Source of the DNA: Acidaminococcus sp050873445 | GTDB lineage: Bacteria > Bacillota > Negativicutes > Acidaminococcales > Acidaminococcaceae | Assembly: GCF_050873445.1 (NCBI RefSeq) | Contig: NZ_JBNMIU010000007.1 | Coordinates: 1 to 64,000 of the forward strand | DNA: 64,000 bases | Reading direction: 5' to 3' | The notes under the pieces: model-generated | What the model was told of the DNA's origin: nothing | Database searches by the model: none | Seen by the model: only the letters and a program-made list of their open reading frames with translations | Shown here: positions 16,058-24,793 of the stretch, piece by piece | Numbering within the stretch: position 1 is the stretch's first letter | Layout of the letters: each line of letters starts with the position of its first letter | Program-made: the position numbers and the translations under genes

Positions 16058-16978
16058 TTGAACAAGAACCAAAAGGCTATTTTCTGTATGCTGCTGGCAG
16101 GAATCCTGTTCAGCCTGACAGAAGTGGCCATGAAAAAAATCAATGCGGATCTCAACGGGGTCCAGGTGAATGCCACCCGGTACTTCCTGTGCGGCCTGGC
16201 GCTGATGCCCTGGAGCCGGGCACAGCTGAAAGTCCGCAGTACCACTATGACGGCTGCCCAGATGAAATTGTGTGCTCTGCTGGGCTTTTTGGGCATTTTC
16301 ATTGTAGGCCCCCTGTACCAGATGGCCTCCGTAACCTTGGGAGCAGCCAACACCGGTGTTATCTTCTCCAGCACGCCGCTTTTCATCATCATGCTGGCGG
16401 CTCTGCTCCTCCATGTATCTGTCACGAAACGGGAGAGCATTGCCCTGGCTCTGCAGGTGCTGGCCATCGCCATTCTGGTGGATCCCTTCCATATGACCAT
16501 GGATCCGGCGGGAGTGGCGGCCCTGCTGCTGTGTGTGGTATGTTACAGCCTGTACGCTGTGGGCGGTAAGAAACTAATGCCCGTCCTGGGCAGCATTACA
16601 GTGACAGCCTGGTCCTTCTTCTGGGGTGGTATCCAGCTGCTTCTGGTAGCCGGAATGAGCCATATTCCGGCGGTGGCCCAGTATCTGGCGGCTCATGGCT
16701 TTGCCAATTATGCCTGTGTGCCGCTCTTTACCGGTTACACCTGGGCCAACCTGCCCTGGGTACTGCTGTTGTACATCGGCATTACCCTGGTGGCTTTTTT
16801 GAGCTGGTTCCTGGCCATTGAATGGGGCGGGGTAGCTCTGGGCAGCCTGACTTATTTCATCAAGCCGGCCCTGAGCCCGGTGTTCGCCCTGATCTTCGTG
16901 GGAGAACCCATTACCACAAAGATGCTGATCGGCATGGTGCTGATGATCAGCGGGGCATTTGTGGCGCTAAAAAGATAA
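16058..16978 (+). CDS. EamA/DMT-family transporter
   Basis: A 306-residue inner-membrane protein with about ten hydrophobic segments and the duplicated EamA layout: first repeat with NATRYFLCGLALMPW and ANTGVIFSSTPLFIIMLA, second with YFIKPALSPVFALIFVGE near the C terminus. Members export amino acids or other metabolites; the substrate cannot be told here. The start is a TTG at 16058 with only a weak AGAAAGAAG ribosome site, so a slightly different start is possible. It stands alone with its own promoter. Confidence 0.85.
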   Translation: MNKNQKAIFCMLLAGILFSLTEVAMKKINADLNGVQVNATRYFLCGLALMPWSRAQLKVRSTTMTAAQMKLCALLGFLGIFIVGPLYQMASVTLGAANTGVIFSSTPLFIIMLAALLLHVSVTKRESIALALQVLAIAILVDPFHMTMDPAGVAALLLCVVCYSLYAVGGKKLMPVLGSITVTAWSFFWGGIQLLLVAGMSHIPAVAQYLAAHGFANYACVPLFTGYTWANLPWVLLLYIGITLVAFLSWFLAIEWGGVALGSLTYFIKPALSPVFALIFVGEPITTKMLIGMVLMISGAFVALKR

Positions 16979-17058
16979 AAGAGTCACGAGTCGTTGGCCT
17001 CTGGAGCAAATTTGCTCGAATGATGAACTATAAACGATTGAAAGCGAGTGTGTATACT

Positions 17059-18372
17059 ATGAAAGAAATCAACTCTGCATTGCTGCAGTCCCTCCGCTCC
17101 CAGGTGGCGGTGGACCCCAGTGTTTCTGTATTGAACGGCGCTCTGGCCAAGACGGACCTGGCCGACCTTTCCTTTGTGCCCATGCAGGCTGCACTCCACG
17201 ATGGCCCATTTGCCGTGGAGGTGAAGACACGGGGTATCACTGCCCAGAAACAGTCCGGCCGGTGCTGGCTGTTTGCCGCCCTGAACCTGCTGCGGGAAAA
17301 AGTGGCGGAAAAATGCAATCTGGACGAGAAATTCGAACTGTCCCAGAATTACCTGAGTTTCTATGATAAGCTGGAAAAAGCCAACAATTTCCTGGAAATG
17401 GTCATCGAACAGGCAAAAGAGCCGGTAAAGGGCCAGAGCATGCAGTACGTGCTCCGAGGTATGGTGGACGGCGGCTATTGGTGCGAAGCAGCTCATCTGG
17501 TGGAAAAATACGGTGTGGTGCCTAAAACCGCCAATCCGGAATCTTTCCAGTCAGAACATACGGCCCGGTTCCTGGCCACCCTGAACCGCCTGCTGCGGAA
17601 GGATGCCCATGAACTGCGGGAACTGGTGCTGGCTGGCAAAGATCCTTACCCTCGCAAGGAAGCCATGCTGGCGGAGGTGTATAAGGCGGAATGCATCGCC
17701 TTCGGCATCCCGGTGGACCATTTCGATTTTGCCTGGCGGGACAAAGATAAAAAGTATCATTGCGACCGGAACCTGACTCCTAAAGAATTCTATGATAAAT
17801 ACGTGGGTATCTCCCTGTCCGATTTTCAGCCAGTAATCAATGAACCAACGCCGGATAAGGAGATGGATCGGCTCATCGCTTTCCACGCGGTGGAGAACAT
17901 GGTGGGGAAGGATATGATGGCTTTGAACCTGTCCCAGAAGGCGCTGGAGGACCTGTGCGTGAAGCAGCTGAAGGCCGGCCAGCCTGTGTGGTTCGCCTGT
18001 GATGCAGGGGCTTATGGAGCTCGGAAAGAGGGCATCTGGGATCCGGCCAGTGTGCAGGTGGAAAAACTCCTGGGTGGCTTCGATACCACCATGGAAAAGG
18101 GCAACCGGCTGTGGTACGGCGCCAGCTCGGCTACCCATGCCATGCTGCTCACCGGTGTGGACTTTGACGGGGACGGCAACCCCACCCGCTGGAAAATCGA
18201 GAACTCCTGGGGCAAGGACGTGGGCAAGGAAGGCTATTTCGTCTGCTCTGAAGCCTATTTCAAAGAATTTGTGTATGAAGCTGTGATCCACAAGGATCAT
18301 TTTACCCCGGAACAGCTGGAAATGCTGAAGCAGGAACCTTTGTACATCAACCCCTGGGACGAGGACGTGTAA
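17059..18372 (+). CDS. pepC: Aminopeptidase C (C1B bleomycin hydrolase family)
   Basis: A cytoplasmic cysteine aminopeptidase that removes N-terminal residues from peptides. The 437-residue length matches PepC. The catalytic triad is visible: Cys69 in QKQSGRCWLFA, His in SATHAMLLTGVDFDG and Asn in KIENSWG. The ATG at 17059 is chosen by family length; its ribosome site is weak, and an in-frame ATG at 17020 is possible. It probably supplies amino acids for fermentation together with peptidase T in the same window. Confidence 0.92.
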   Translation: MKEINSALLQSLRSQVAVDPSVSVLNGALAKTDLADLSFVPMQAALHDGPFAVEVKTRGITAQKQSGRCWLFAALNLLREKVAEKCNLDEKFELSQNYLSFYDKLEKANNFLEMVIEQAKEPVKGQSMQYVLRGMVDGGYWCEAAHLVEKYGVVPKTANPESFQSEHTARFLATLNRLLRKDAHELRELVLAGKDPYPRKEAMLAEVYKAECIAFGIPVDHFDFAWRDKDKKYHCDRNLTPKEFYDKYVGISLSDFQPVINEPTPDKEMDRLIAFHAVENMVGKDMMALNLSQKALEDLCVKQLKAGQPVWFACDAGAYGARKEGIWDPASVQVEKLLGGFDTTMEKGNRLWYGASSATHAMLLTGVDFDGDGNPTRWKIENSWGKDVGKEGYFVCSEAYFKEFVYEAVIHKDHFTPEQLEMLKQEPLYINPWDEDV

Positions 18373-18409
18373 TTTCACCGTTTTTTCATCCCCATCTGCT
18401 ACAGTGGAA

Positions 18410-18437
18410 CTGCAGGGAAGACGATTGCTCCCTGCAG
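18410..18437 (+). other. Perfect inverted repeat in the leader of the secreted-protein gene
   Basis: CTGCAGGGA (18410-18418) and TCCCTGCAG (18429-18437) flank a 10-base loop. It ends 5 bases before the ribosome site AGGAGCTG. There is no T run, so it is a leader hairpin or protein site, not a terminator. Confidence 0.6.
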
Positions 18438-18453
18438 AAAAGGAGCTGATACC

Positions 18454-19212
18454 ATGGATCTGATGAAACGCTGCCGGGTCCTGCTGCTGGCAGGCATCCT
18501 GGCCCTTACGGGTGCAGTGCCGGTTCTGGCCGACTACACTTCCTGGCAGGATCCCCAATATGATTTCAGCAAAGTCAAGACGGTTTATATGGCCCAGCTG
18601 GATATGAGCGGGTACCGGCTGCAGAATTTGGCCAAAAAGCAGAAGATGGTGGACCACTTCCGCACCAGAGCAGGTAAAACGAAGCTGAAGAACGCCAAAC
18701 TGGTGCTGGAACCGGTGACCCAGCCCCGGGCTCTGCTGCCCGGTGATAAAAAGGCGGACACGGACAAGACAGGACAAACAGCCCAGCTGCAGGCTCTGGA
18801 AAAACAGCTGGGAACCCGGGACGAAGCCCAGGTAACCATCCCTCAGGCGGCCCTGGACGCCAAAGCCGATGTGTACATCCTGCCCCGGCTGGACTGCTGT
18901 GCCGTGAGCAGCTACCTGGTGCCGGCCCATACGGAATGGGTGACGGATGAGATTCCGGAAAGCTGGCGGGACGACCGGGGTCACTGGCATACGTATTACC
19001 ATGAGGTCACATATCCGCAATATTATCCGGATTATTACGTGCCCTATACGTCGGTGAGCCTTCAGTTCCAGTGGTTCGATACAAAGACGGGCAAACTGGT
19101 AGCCTCCAGCCAGGACGCTCGGGCCAGGGGAAGTGAGAACAACCCCATGGACATGTATGACCGGATCCTGGACCGGTTCTTCAAAAACATGAAAATGACA
19201 TTGAATCCGTAA
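18454..19212 (+). CDS. Secreted protein of unknown function (DUF4136-like)
   Basis: The 252-residue protein starts with a signal peptide (basic MDLMKRCR, hydrophobic LLLAGILALTGAV, cleavage after VLA). The mature part opens with YDFSKVKTVYMAQLD, has a charged middle section and ends with SLQFQWFDTKTGKLVASSQDARARG, a pattern seen in DUF4136-like envelope proteins. No catalytic motif was found. ATG 18454 follows AGGAGCTG. It is likely periplasmic. Two further small exported proteins are encoded in this window (19946 and 60848) but share no obvious similarity. Confidence 0.65.
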   Translation: MDLMKRCRVLLLAGILALTGAVPVLADYTSWQDPQYDFSKVKTVYMAQLDMSGYRLQNLAKKQKMVDHFRTRAGKTKLKNAKLVLEPVTQPRALLPGDKKADTDKTGQTAQLQALEKQLGTRDEAQVTIPQAALDAKADVYILPRLDCCAVSSYLVPAHTEWVTDEIPESWRDDRGHWHTYYHEVTYPQYYPDYYVPYTSVSLQFQWFDTKTGKLVASSQDARARGSENNPMDMYDRILDRFFKNMKMTLNP

Positions 19213-19315
19213 AACAAAAAAGTTGCCGAGCCATATGACAGTTTTTCATATCCATCTATTTTGAGATATCATTTGCTGTCAACATGAATAATTGCTTAGA
19301 AAGCAGGTGAATTCC

Positions 19316-19885
19316 ATGGCTTTTCCTCTATACTGTATCACCAACCGGCATTTGTACCAGCGTCCCCTGCTGGAAACTCTGGAAGAAATTTTACGGCAGT
19401 ATCCGGCAGGGCTGATCCTGCGGGAAAAAGACCTGACGGAAGGGGAATACCGGGAACTGGCCGGGCAGGTGCTGACCCTGTGCCGACGATACCAAGTGCC
19501 CTGCTGGCTCCATACCTTTATGGGGGTGGCCAGGGAATTGCAGCCGGAGGGACTTCATCTGCCTTTGCCTGTGCTGCGGGAGCTGGATATCGAAAAAAGA
19601 AGGGGGCTGCCGAAGCATATCGGTGTCAGCTGCCACAGCTTTGGGGATATTTTGGAAGCTGTGAAGCTGGGAGCGACCTGTTGTACCTTCAGTCCGGTGT
19701 ACCCCAGCCAGTGCAAGCCTGGGGTACCGCCTAAAGGTCTGGAACTGCTGCAGAAGGTCTGTCAGCAAAGTCCCATTCCGGTGTACGCCCTGGGCGGAGT
19801 GACGCCGGAGCGGGTACAAGAACTGGCAGCCGCCGGGGCTGCAGGCGGCGTGATGATGAGCGGGTGGATGCGGACTTCCTCTTGA
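19316..19885 (+). CDS. ThiE/TenI-family protein (thiazole tautomerase-like)
   Basis: This 189-residue TIM-barrel protein belongs to the thiamine phosphate synthase family. The segments HIGVSCHSFGDILEAVKLGA, FSPVYPSQCKPGVPP and YALGGVTPERVQELAAAGA match the family core. The GVSCHS stretch and lack of the usual ThiE diphosphate-binding motif near residue 80 lean towards TenI, which makes the aromatic thiazole tautomer, but ThiE activity is not excluded. ATG 19316 follows AGCAGGTGAA. It sits away from thiW-thiM and has no thi box of its own. Confidence 0.72.
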   Translation: MAFPLYCITNRHLYQRPLLETLEEILRQYPAGLILREKDLTEGEYRELAGQVLTLCRRYQVPCWLHTFMGVARELQPEGLHLPLPVLRELDIEKRRGLPKHIGVSCHSFGDILEAVKLGATCCTFSPVYPSQCKPGVPPKGLELLQKVCQQSPIPVYALGGVTPERVQELAAAGAAGGVMMSGWMRTSS

Positions 19886-19908
19886 CTCCCGGGCAGGTAT
19901 CCTATAAT
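19882..19908 (+). promoter_or_regulatory. Promoter of the small secreted protein and dut
   Basis: TTGACT (19882-19887) overlaps the preceding stop; TATAAT is at 19903-19908. The 15-bp spacing is short. Confidence 0.5.
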
Positions 19909-19945
19909 ATGGAAGAGAGAAATTACCAGAGATTGGAGTAGGCAC

Positions 19946-20419
19946 ATGAAAAAACAACTGCTGGCCCTGGCTGCCGTCTGCGTGACCCTGTGGGGGTCCG
20001 GTACGGCCCTGGCCGCCAAACCTGTGGAATGGAGCCTTTTGGGCGAAAATCCCTCCGGAGCGTATTATGCCGACCTGGCTTCCTTCCAGCAACAGCCCAA
20101 AACACCGGGCATCACTACGGCCGAAACCCGGGCGGTCATCAAGAATGCTTCCTTCATCCGGCTGCTGAACCACCTGTATGAAAAGCACCTGCCTTCGGCG
20201 GATTCTGCCAGAGAATGCCTGATGACTGTGGAAGTCAATGAAAAGAATCATACGTATCGGATTAATCAGATCCAGGTGATGACCCGGAAGGGGAAGAGCC
20301 TGGAAAAAAAGAAAGTCAGAGAAGAATTCACTCCCATTCCCCAGAAGACTTTCGTGGCCGCCCTGGAAAAAGAAATCCAGGCCTGGGGTATGGAAAAAGG
20401 AAAGGTGTCGAAGCAATGA
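19946..20419 (+). CDS. Small secreted protein of unknown function
   Basis: The 157-residue protein has a clear signal peptide (MKKQLLALAAVCVTLWGSG, cleavage after ALA). The mature part begins KPVEWSLLGENPSGAYYADL and contains NASFIRLLNHLYEK and an NEKNHTYRINQIQVM strand, like other small surface proteins that read 'residue conserved in Negativicutes' by style only; no family was recognised. ATG 19946 follows GATTGGAGTAGG. Its stop overlaps the dut start by 4 bases, so an exported protein is co-translated with a nucleotide enzyme. Confidence 0.65.
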   Translation: MKKQLLALAAVCVTLWGSGTALAAKPVEWSLLGENPSGAYYADLASFQQQPKTPGITTAETRAVIKNASFIRLLNHLYEKHLPSADSARECLMTVEVNEKNHTYRINQIQVMTRKGKSLEKKKVREEFTPIPQKTFVAALEKEIQAWGMEKGKVSKQ

Positions 20420-20871
20420 CGAAAGTCCGCGGTTTTGAAAAAATTACTTCTTATAAAGATATTGACTTTCCGCTGCCCAGCCGGCAGACGGCCCGCAGCG
20501 CAGGATATGATATCTATTTGCCGGAAAGGGTGGTCCTGTCGGCTCATACCCAGAAGATGGTGCCCACGGGCATCAAGTCCTATATGCAGGACAATGAATA
20601 TCTGGGGATCCACATCCGTTCCAGTATGGCGGTGAAACGTCATCTGCGGCTGGTCAACAACGAGGGCATCGTGGATGCGGATTATTATAACAATCCCGAT
20701 AATGAAGGTCATCTGCTGCTGGCACTGTACAACGATGGAGACAGTGACGTGACACTGGAAAAGGGCGAACGGGTGGCCCAGGGAATCCTCTATACATATC
20801 TGCTGGCGGACGACGATGCCAAAGCACCCAAACAGGAACGCAGCGGTGGGTTCGGCAGTACTTCAAAGTGA
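20416..20871 (+). CDS. dut: dUTP diphosphatase family protein
   Basis: dUTPase hydrolyses dUTP to dUMP and pyrophosphate, keeping uracil out of DNA. The 151-residue trimeric-type protein shows motif 1 (SAGYDIYLPE), motif 2 (IRSSMAVK), motif 3 (NNEGIVDADYYNN), motif 4 (VAQGILY) and motif 5 (ERSGGFGST). The spacing and the Tyr of motif 3 agree with the enzyme. A related dCTP deaminase role is less likely because of the full motif 5. ATG 20416 overlaps the preceding stop. A hypothetical gene follows 12 bases after the stop. Confidence 0.85.
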   Translation: MTKVRGFEKITSYKDIDFPLPSRQTARSAGYDIYLPERVVLSAHTQKMVPTGIKSYMQDNEYLGIHIRSSMAVKRHLRLVNNEGIVDADYYNNPDNEGHLLLALYNDGDSDVTLEKGERVAQGILYTYLLADDDAKAPKQERSGGFGSTSK

Positions 20872-20883
20872 GGCGTACTGACA

Positions 20884-21324
20884 TTGGATAACAAATGGAA
20901 AGATATGATTTCCGTAGTGGATACCATGGGAGACTGGGGAGGCTACCAGATCTACGAATGGTTCAAACTGTTTCCGGAACAGCGTGAAACAGCCTTGCGG
21001 GAATACATCTACCTGAAGGCCCATCTGATCCGGGGTTGTATGGCGATGCTGAAGCAGCATCTGAGCCTGGAGGAATGGAATGGATTCTATCTGGCCCTGG
21101 GCAGACAGATGGAAGATACTCCGGATTACAGTTACGGGGCTACTTATGACGGAATGATGGAAGCCCTGCACAGTTATGAAGGGCAGGACCTGGCCCGGCA
21201 GAAGGCTATCTTTGCCAAACGGAGTACTCTGGACAGCACAGTATACTCCCGGCAATTTGTAAAAGATTTAACGAATTTTTTCAGCCGGACCCAGGCAGAA
21301 CTGCGGAAAAGCCTGAGAAAGTGA
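20884..21324 (+). CDS. Hypothetical protein, mostly helical
   Basis: A 146-residue cytoplasmic protein starting at TTG 20884 behind a GAGGCG ribosome site, 12 bases after dut. It opens MDNKWKDMISVVDTMGDWGG and carries a central helical stretch with many Leu, Trp and Tyr. No motif, signal peptide or membrane segment was seen and no family is recognised. Co-transcription with dut is likely from the spacing. It is followed by the lysine riboswitch promoter. Confidence 0.6.
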   Translation: MDNKWKDMISVVDTMGDWGGYQIYEWFKLFPEQRETALREYIYLKAHLIRGCMAMLKQHLSLEEWNGFYLALGRQMEDTPDYSYGATYDGMMEALHSYEGQDLARQKAIFAKRSTLDSTVYSRQFVKDLTNFFSRTQAELRKSLRK

Positions 21325-21353
21325 AAAAATTGGCAGTTTTCAGAGGTTTCCGG

Positions 21354-21382
21354 TTGACAAGTGCGACGGAAACTCCTATACT
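21354..21382 (+). promoter_or_regulatory. Promoter of the lysine biosynthesis operon
   Basis: TTGACA (21354-21359) and TATACT (21377-21382) with 17 bp spacing. Transcription would begin near 21389, just before the riboswitch. Confidence 0.85.
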
Positions 21383-21402
21383 GTAACCATAATTCAAAAC
21401 AT

Positions 21403-21552
21403 GATAGAGGCGCGGAAAACATGAGTAACTTCCAGAGGGACACCGTTGAAGGGAGTGAAAGGGGAACCGCCGAAGCAGAGTTGCGGGTGCGCGCTTATGC
21501 TGGGCTGCAGGTGAACAAGCTGCAGACTGTCGCCTTTGGGTGGAGAGCTATC
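21403..21552 (+). promoter_or_regulatory. Lysine riboswitch (L box)
   Basis: The aptamer closes with GATAG (21403-21407) pairing CTATC (21548-21552). Conserved pieces follow the Bacillus lysC leader in order: GATAGAGGCGCGG, GAGTAAC, TGAAAGGGGAACCGCCGAAG, GCAGACTGTCG and TGGAGAGCTATC. It is placed ahead of dapB and a terminator hairpin. Lysine binding would favour the terminator and shut down the four-gene operon. Confidence 0.93.
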
Positions 21553-21606
21553 AATGGGAATGGAACCAAGTCCCCCCTGCCATAGCAGGAGCGGCTTCTT
21601 TTCTTG

Positions 21607-21642
21607 CAGGTCATTGGGCTCAGCTCGATGACCTGTTTTTTT
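21607..21642 (+). terminator. Riboswitch terminator
   Basis: CAGGTCAT (21607-21614) pairs with ATGACCTG (21628-21635), followed by seven T. It lies between the L box and dapB, the expected place of the transcription switch. Confidence 0.85.
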
Positions 21643-21679
21643 GTCTCCCAAAGGAATCGTAGAAGGAGCGATGGACAAG

Positions 21680-22453
21680 ATGATTAAAGTGATGGTAAAC
21701 GGTGCACTGGGCCGCATGGGTCATACAGTGGTACAAACGGTCTTGCAGCAGAAAGACATGGAACTGGTCGGTGCCGTAGATGTATTCGGTAAAGGCAAAT
21801 CCGTGGAAGGCTGTGGGGTGGATACGGACCTGAAAGCCGCTCTGGCTACTCATAAACCCGATGTGGTAGTGGACTTTACCCGGCCGGATGTAGTCATGGC
21901 CAACCTGCGGGTAATTCTGAACGCCGGCGTGAATGCTGTAGTAGGGACCACCGGGTTCACCAAGGAGAACCTGGAGGAACTGAAGGGCTTAGCAGAAAAG
22001 AACAACGTAGGCATCCTGGTCTGCCCGAACTTTGCCATGGGCGCCGTGCTCATGATGAAGGTGGCTGCCGAAATCGCCAAATATTTCCCTCAGGTGGAAA
22101 TCATCGAAATGCATCACGACAAGAAACTGGATGCTCCCAGCGGTACCGCCATCCTGACGGCCCAGAAGCTGGCCGAGGTCCGGGGCGGTTTTGTGCAGCA
22201 GGGCAACCCGGATGAAGTGGAAAAAATGCCCCATGCCAGAGGCAGCGAATATGAAGGCATGAGAATCCACAGCGTACGGCTGCCCGGTTTCGTAGCCAGC
22301 CAGGAAATCATTTTCGGCAGTATGGGCGAAACCCTGACAGTGCGCAATGACCCTGTCAGCCGGGAATGCTACATGCCGGGCGTCATGCTGGGCTGCCGTA
22401 CCATGGTGAGCCGTAAGGGCCTGGTGTACGGACTGGATCAGATTTTGGATTAA
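21680..22453 (+). CDS. dapB: 4-Hydroxy-tetrahydrodipicolinate reductase
   Basis: DapB uses NAD(P)H to reduce the DapA product in the diaminopimelate/lysine pathway. The protein (257 residues) starts IKVMVNGALGRMGHTVVQT, a dinucleotide-binding GxxGRMG motif, and has the substrate motif HHDKKLDAPSGTA and a C-terminal PGVMLGCR. ATG 21680 is preferred: the AAGGAG site ends 11 bases before it, while ATG 21671 has only 2 bases of spacing. It is the first gene after the lysine riboswitch. Confidence 0.93.
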   Translation: MIKVMVNGALGRMGHTVVQTVLQQKDMELVGAVDVFGKGKSVEGCGVDTDLKAALATHKPDVVVDFTRPDVVMANLRVILNAGVNAVVGTTGFTKENLEELKGLAEKNNVGILVCPNFAMGAVLMMKVAAEIAKYFPQVEIIEMHHDKKLDAPSGTAILTAQKLAEVRGGFVQQGNPDEVEKMPHARGSEYEGMRIHSVRLPGFVASQEIIFGSMGETLTVRNDPVSRECYMPGVMLGCRTMVSRKGLVYGLDQILD

Positions 22454-22474
22454 TGATATAAAGGAGAGAACATC

Positions 22475-23506
22475 ATGAAGGAATACAACTTAGCGATTTT
22501 GGGTGCTACGGGCGCCGTCGGCCATGAATTCATCAACCTGCTGAATGAACGGGATTTTCCGTTCAAGAACCTGAAACTGCTGGCTTCCGCCCGCAGTGCC
22601 GGTACGGAATTGACCGTACGGGGCAAGACCTACACCGTGGAAGAAGCCAAGGCTGATTCCTTCAACGGCGTGGATGTGGCTCTGTTCGCCGGCGGCAGCA
22701 TCTCCAAGACCTTCGCTCCCATTGCTGTGAAAGCTGGTGCTGTGGTCATCGATAATTCCAGCACATATCGGATGGATCCGGATGTGCCTCTGATTGTTCC
22801 GGAAGTCAATCCTCAGGATATTACCAAGCATCATGGCATTATCGCCAACCCCAACTGTTCCACGATCATCATGGTGATGGCACTGAAACCCATCTATGAC
22901 TTGGCCCGGATCAAACGGATCATCGTTTCCACCTACCAGGCTGCTTCCGGCGCCGGCAAAGACGGGCTGGATGAACTGGAAAACCAGATCAAGCAGGCTG
23001 CCCGGGGCGAAGAAATGACCGCTAAGATCTTCCCCAGTGCTTCTGCTGAGAAACACTTCCCGCTGGCTCTGAACCTGGTGCCCCAGATCGATATCTTCCT
23101 GGATAACCTGTATACCAAGGAAGAAATGAAGATGGTCAACGAAACCAAGAAAATCTTCTCTGATCCGGAAATGCGCATTACCGCCACTACCGTCCGGGTA
23201 CCGGTCTACCGCAGCCACAGTGAAAGCGTCAATGTGGAACTGGAACATGATGTCCAGCTGGAAGACATCCGCAAGGCCTTGTCCAACTTCCCGGGTGTTG
23301 TGCTGCAGGACGATCCGTCCCAGCAGATCTATCCCATGCCGCTGTACACCTCCGGCAAGAATGATGTGTATGTAGGCCGCCTGAGAAGAGACGAAAGTGC
23401 CGCCAATAGCTTCAACTTCTGGTGTGTGGGCGACCAGATCCGTAAGGGCGCCGCTTTGAACACCCTGCAGATTGCAGAAACCATGGTGAAGAACGGCTGG
23501 CTGTAA
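22475..23506 (+). CDS. asd: Aspartate-semialdehyde dehydrogenase
   Basis: Asd makes aspartate semialdehyde from aspartyl phosphate with NADPH, upstream of DapA. The 343-residue protein has the N-terminal ILGATGAVGHEF dinucleotide motif, the catalytic Cys128 in ANPNCSTI and a conserved HSES in the substrate site. It lies 21 bases after dapB with an AAGGAGAG ribosome site, inside the riboswitch operon. Confidence 0.95.
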   Translation: MKEYNLAILGATGAVGHEFINLLNERDFPFKNLKLLASARSAGTELTVRGKTYTVEEAKADSFNGVDVALFAGGSISKTFAPIAVKAGAVVIDNSSTYRMDPDVPLIVPEVNPQDITKHHGIIANPNCSTIIMVMALKPIYDLARIKRIIVSTYQAASGAGKDGLDELENQIKQAARGEEMTAKIFPSASAEKHFPLALNLVPQIDIFLDNLYTKEEMKMVNETKKIFSDPEMRITATTVRVPVYRSHSESVNVELEHDVQLEDIRKALSNFPGVVLQDDPSQQIYPMPLYTSGKNDVYVGRLRRDESAANSFNFWCVGDQIRKGAALNTLQIAETMVKNGWL

Positions 23507-23563
23507 GATAGAAAAGAACAGCTTGTGAGAAGCGCAGGAATTTGAGAGGGGAGCCTGACCTAG

Positions 23564-24793
23564 ATGAAAATCATTGTACAAAAATTCGGAGGAACTTCCG
23601 TAGCTACGCCCGTAACCCGGGAAAAAGTCGTAGGAAAAGTCCAGGAAGCCATTGATCAGGGGTATGCCCCCATTGTGGTGGTATCCGCCATGGGCCGCAG
23701 AGGGGATCCCTTTGCTACTGATACCATGATCGATATGCTCAAGAGCGTGAACCCCAATCCGGCGCCTCATGAACTGGATCTGCTGATGGCCTGCGGGGAA
23801 ATCATCTCCTCTACGGTGATGGCTTCCACTCTGCAGGAACACGGCCTGAAGGCCAAAGCCCTGACAGGCGGTCAGGCCGGTATGATTACCGACGAAGAAT
23901 ACGGTAATGCCAAGATCCGCACCGTGGAACCGGATAACCTGCTGGAACTTGTGGAACAGGGAATCATTCCTGTGGTCTGCGGGTTCCAGGGCGTTACGCC
24001 GGACCATAAGAACATCACTACCCTGGGCCGGGGCGGCAGCGATACTTCTGCTGCAGCCTTCGGGGTGGCTGTCCATGCAGATAAAGTGGAAATTTACACC
24101 GATGTGGATGGCGTCATGACCGCCGATCCCCGGATCGTGAAAGATGCCCACATCATCAAACAGATTTCTTATGATGAAATCCGTGGAATGGCTCATCAGG
24201 GCGCCAAGGTCATCCATCCCAGAGCGGTGGAAATCGTTATGCGATACGGTGTGCCCATGGTGGTAAAGAGCACGTTCTCTGATGCCCCCGGAACCTTGAT
24301 CAGCAAGGAAGACCAGCCCAAGGAAATGGAAGAGGGAGATACCCTGGAAAGCAACCATGCCTGCGGCGTGGCAAGCAAGAACAATATTGCCTTTTTCTCC
24401 GTATCCCTGGATACCCAGAACGGGGCCGAACTGTTCGATACCCTGGCCAAGAATGGCGTTAGCATCGGGACCATGAGCCTGCAGCCTCATTCCCTGATGT
24501 TCGCAGTGTACAGTGCAGCCACTGCTGACGCTGAAAGGGTACTGAAACAGGAAAACTGCAACTATACAAAAGTCGAAAACTGCTCAAAAGTAACTGTAGT
24601 AGGGTCCCATATGGGTGGGGTGCCCGGCATTATGGCCAAGTTCATCAATGCCCTGGCTAAGGCCGGCATCGAAATCCTGCAGACCACGGATTCTGACAAT
24701 CTGATTTCCGCTATTGTACGGGAAAACCAGGTAAAAGAAGCCGTGAATGCCCTGCATACGGCGTTCCAAACTCAGGAAGGTGAAAAGGCATGA
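23564..24793 (+). CDS. lysC: Aspartate kinase
   Basis: Aspartokinase phosphorylates aspartate, the committed step of the pathway. The 409-residue protein has the VQKFGGTSV nucleotide motif at the N terminus, a GRGGSDTSA motif, and two ACT domains at the C-terminal third for allosteric feedback (presumably lysine). The length matches Bacillus LysC, in which an internal start also yields a regulatory subunit. RBS GAGGGGAG precedes ATG 23564; the stop overlaps the dapA start. Confidence 0.94.
   Translation: MKIIVQKFGGTSVATPVTREKVVGKVQEAIDQGYAPIVVVSAMGRRGDPFATDTMIDMLKSVNPNPAPHELDLLMACGEIISSTVMASTLQEHGLKAKALTGGQAGMITDEEYGNAKIRTVEPDNLLELVEQGIIPVVCGFQGVTPDHKNITTLGRGGSDTSAAAFGVAVHADKVEIYTDVDGVMTADPRIVKDAHIIKQISYDEIRGMAHQGAKVIHPRAVEIVMRYGVPMVVKSTFSDAPGTLISKEDQPKEMEEGDTLESNHACGVASKNNIAFFSVSLDTQNGAELFDTLAKNGVSIGTMSLQPHSLMFAVYSAATADAERVLKQENCNYTKVENCSKVTVVGSHMGGVPGIMAKFINALAKAGIEILQTTDSDNLISAIVRENQVKEAVNALHTAFQTQEGEKA

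Noticed and set aside
22490..24490. Very long open frame on the minus strand opposite asd and lysC
   Set aside because: The plus-strand frames encode clear Asd and LysC; the minus frame has no ribosome site, no family features and His/Gln-rich composition typical of antisense frames in GC-rich genes.
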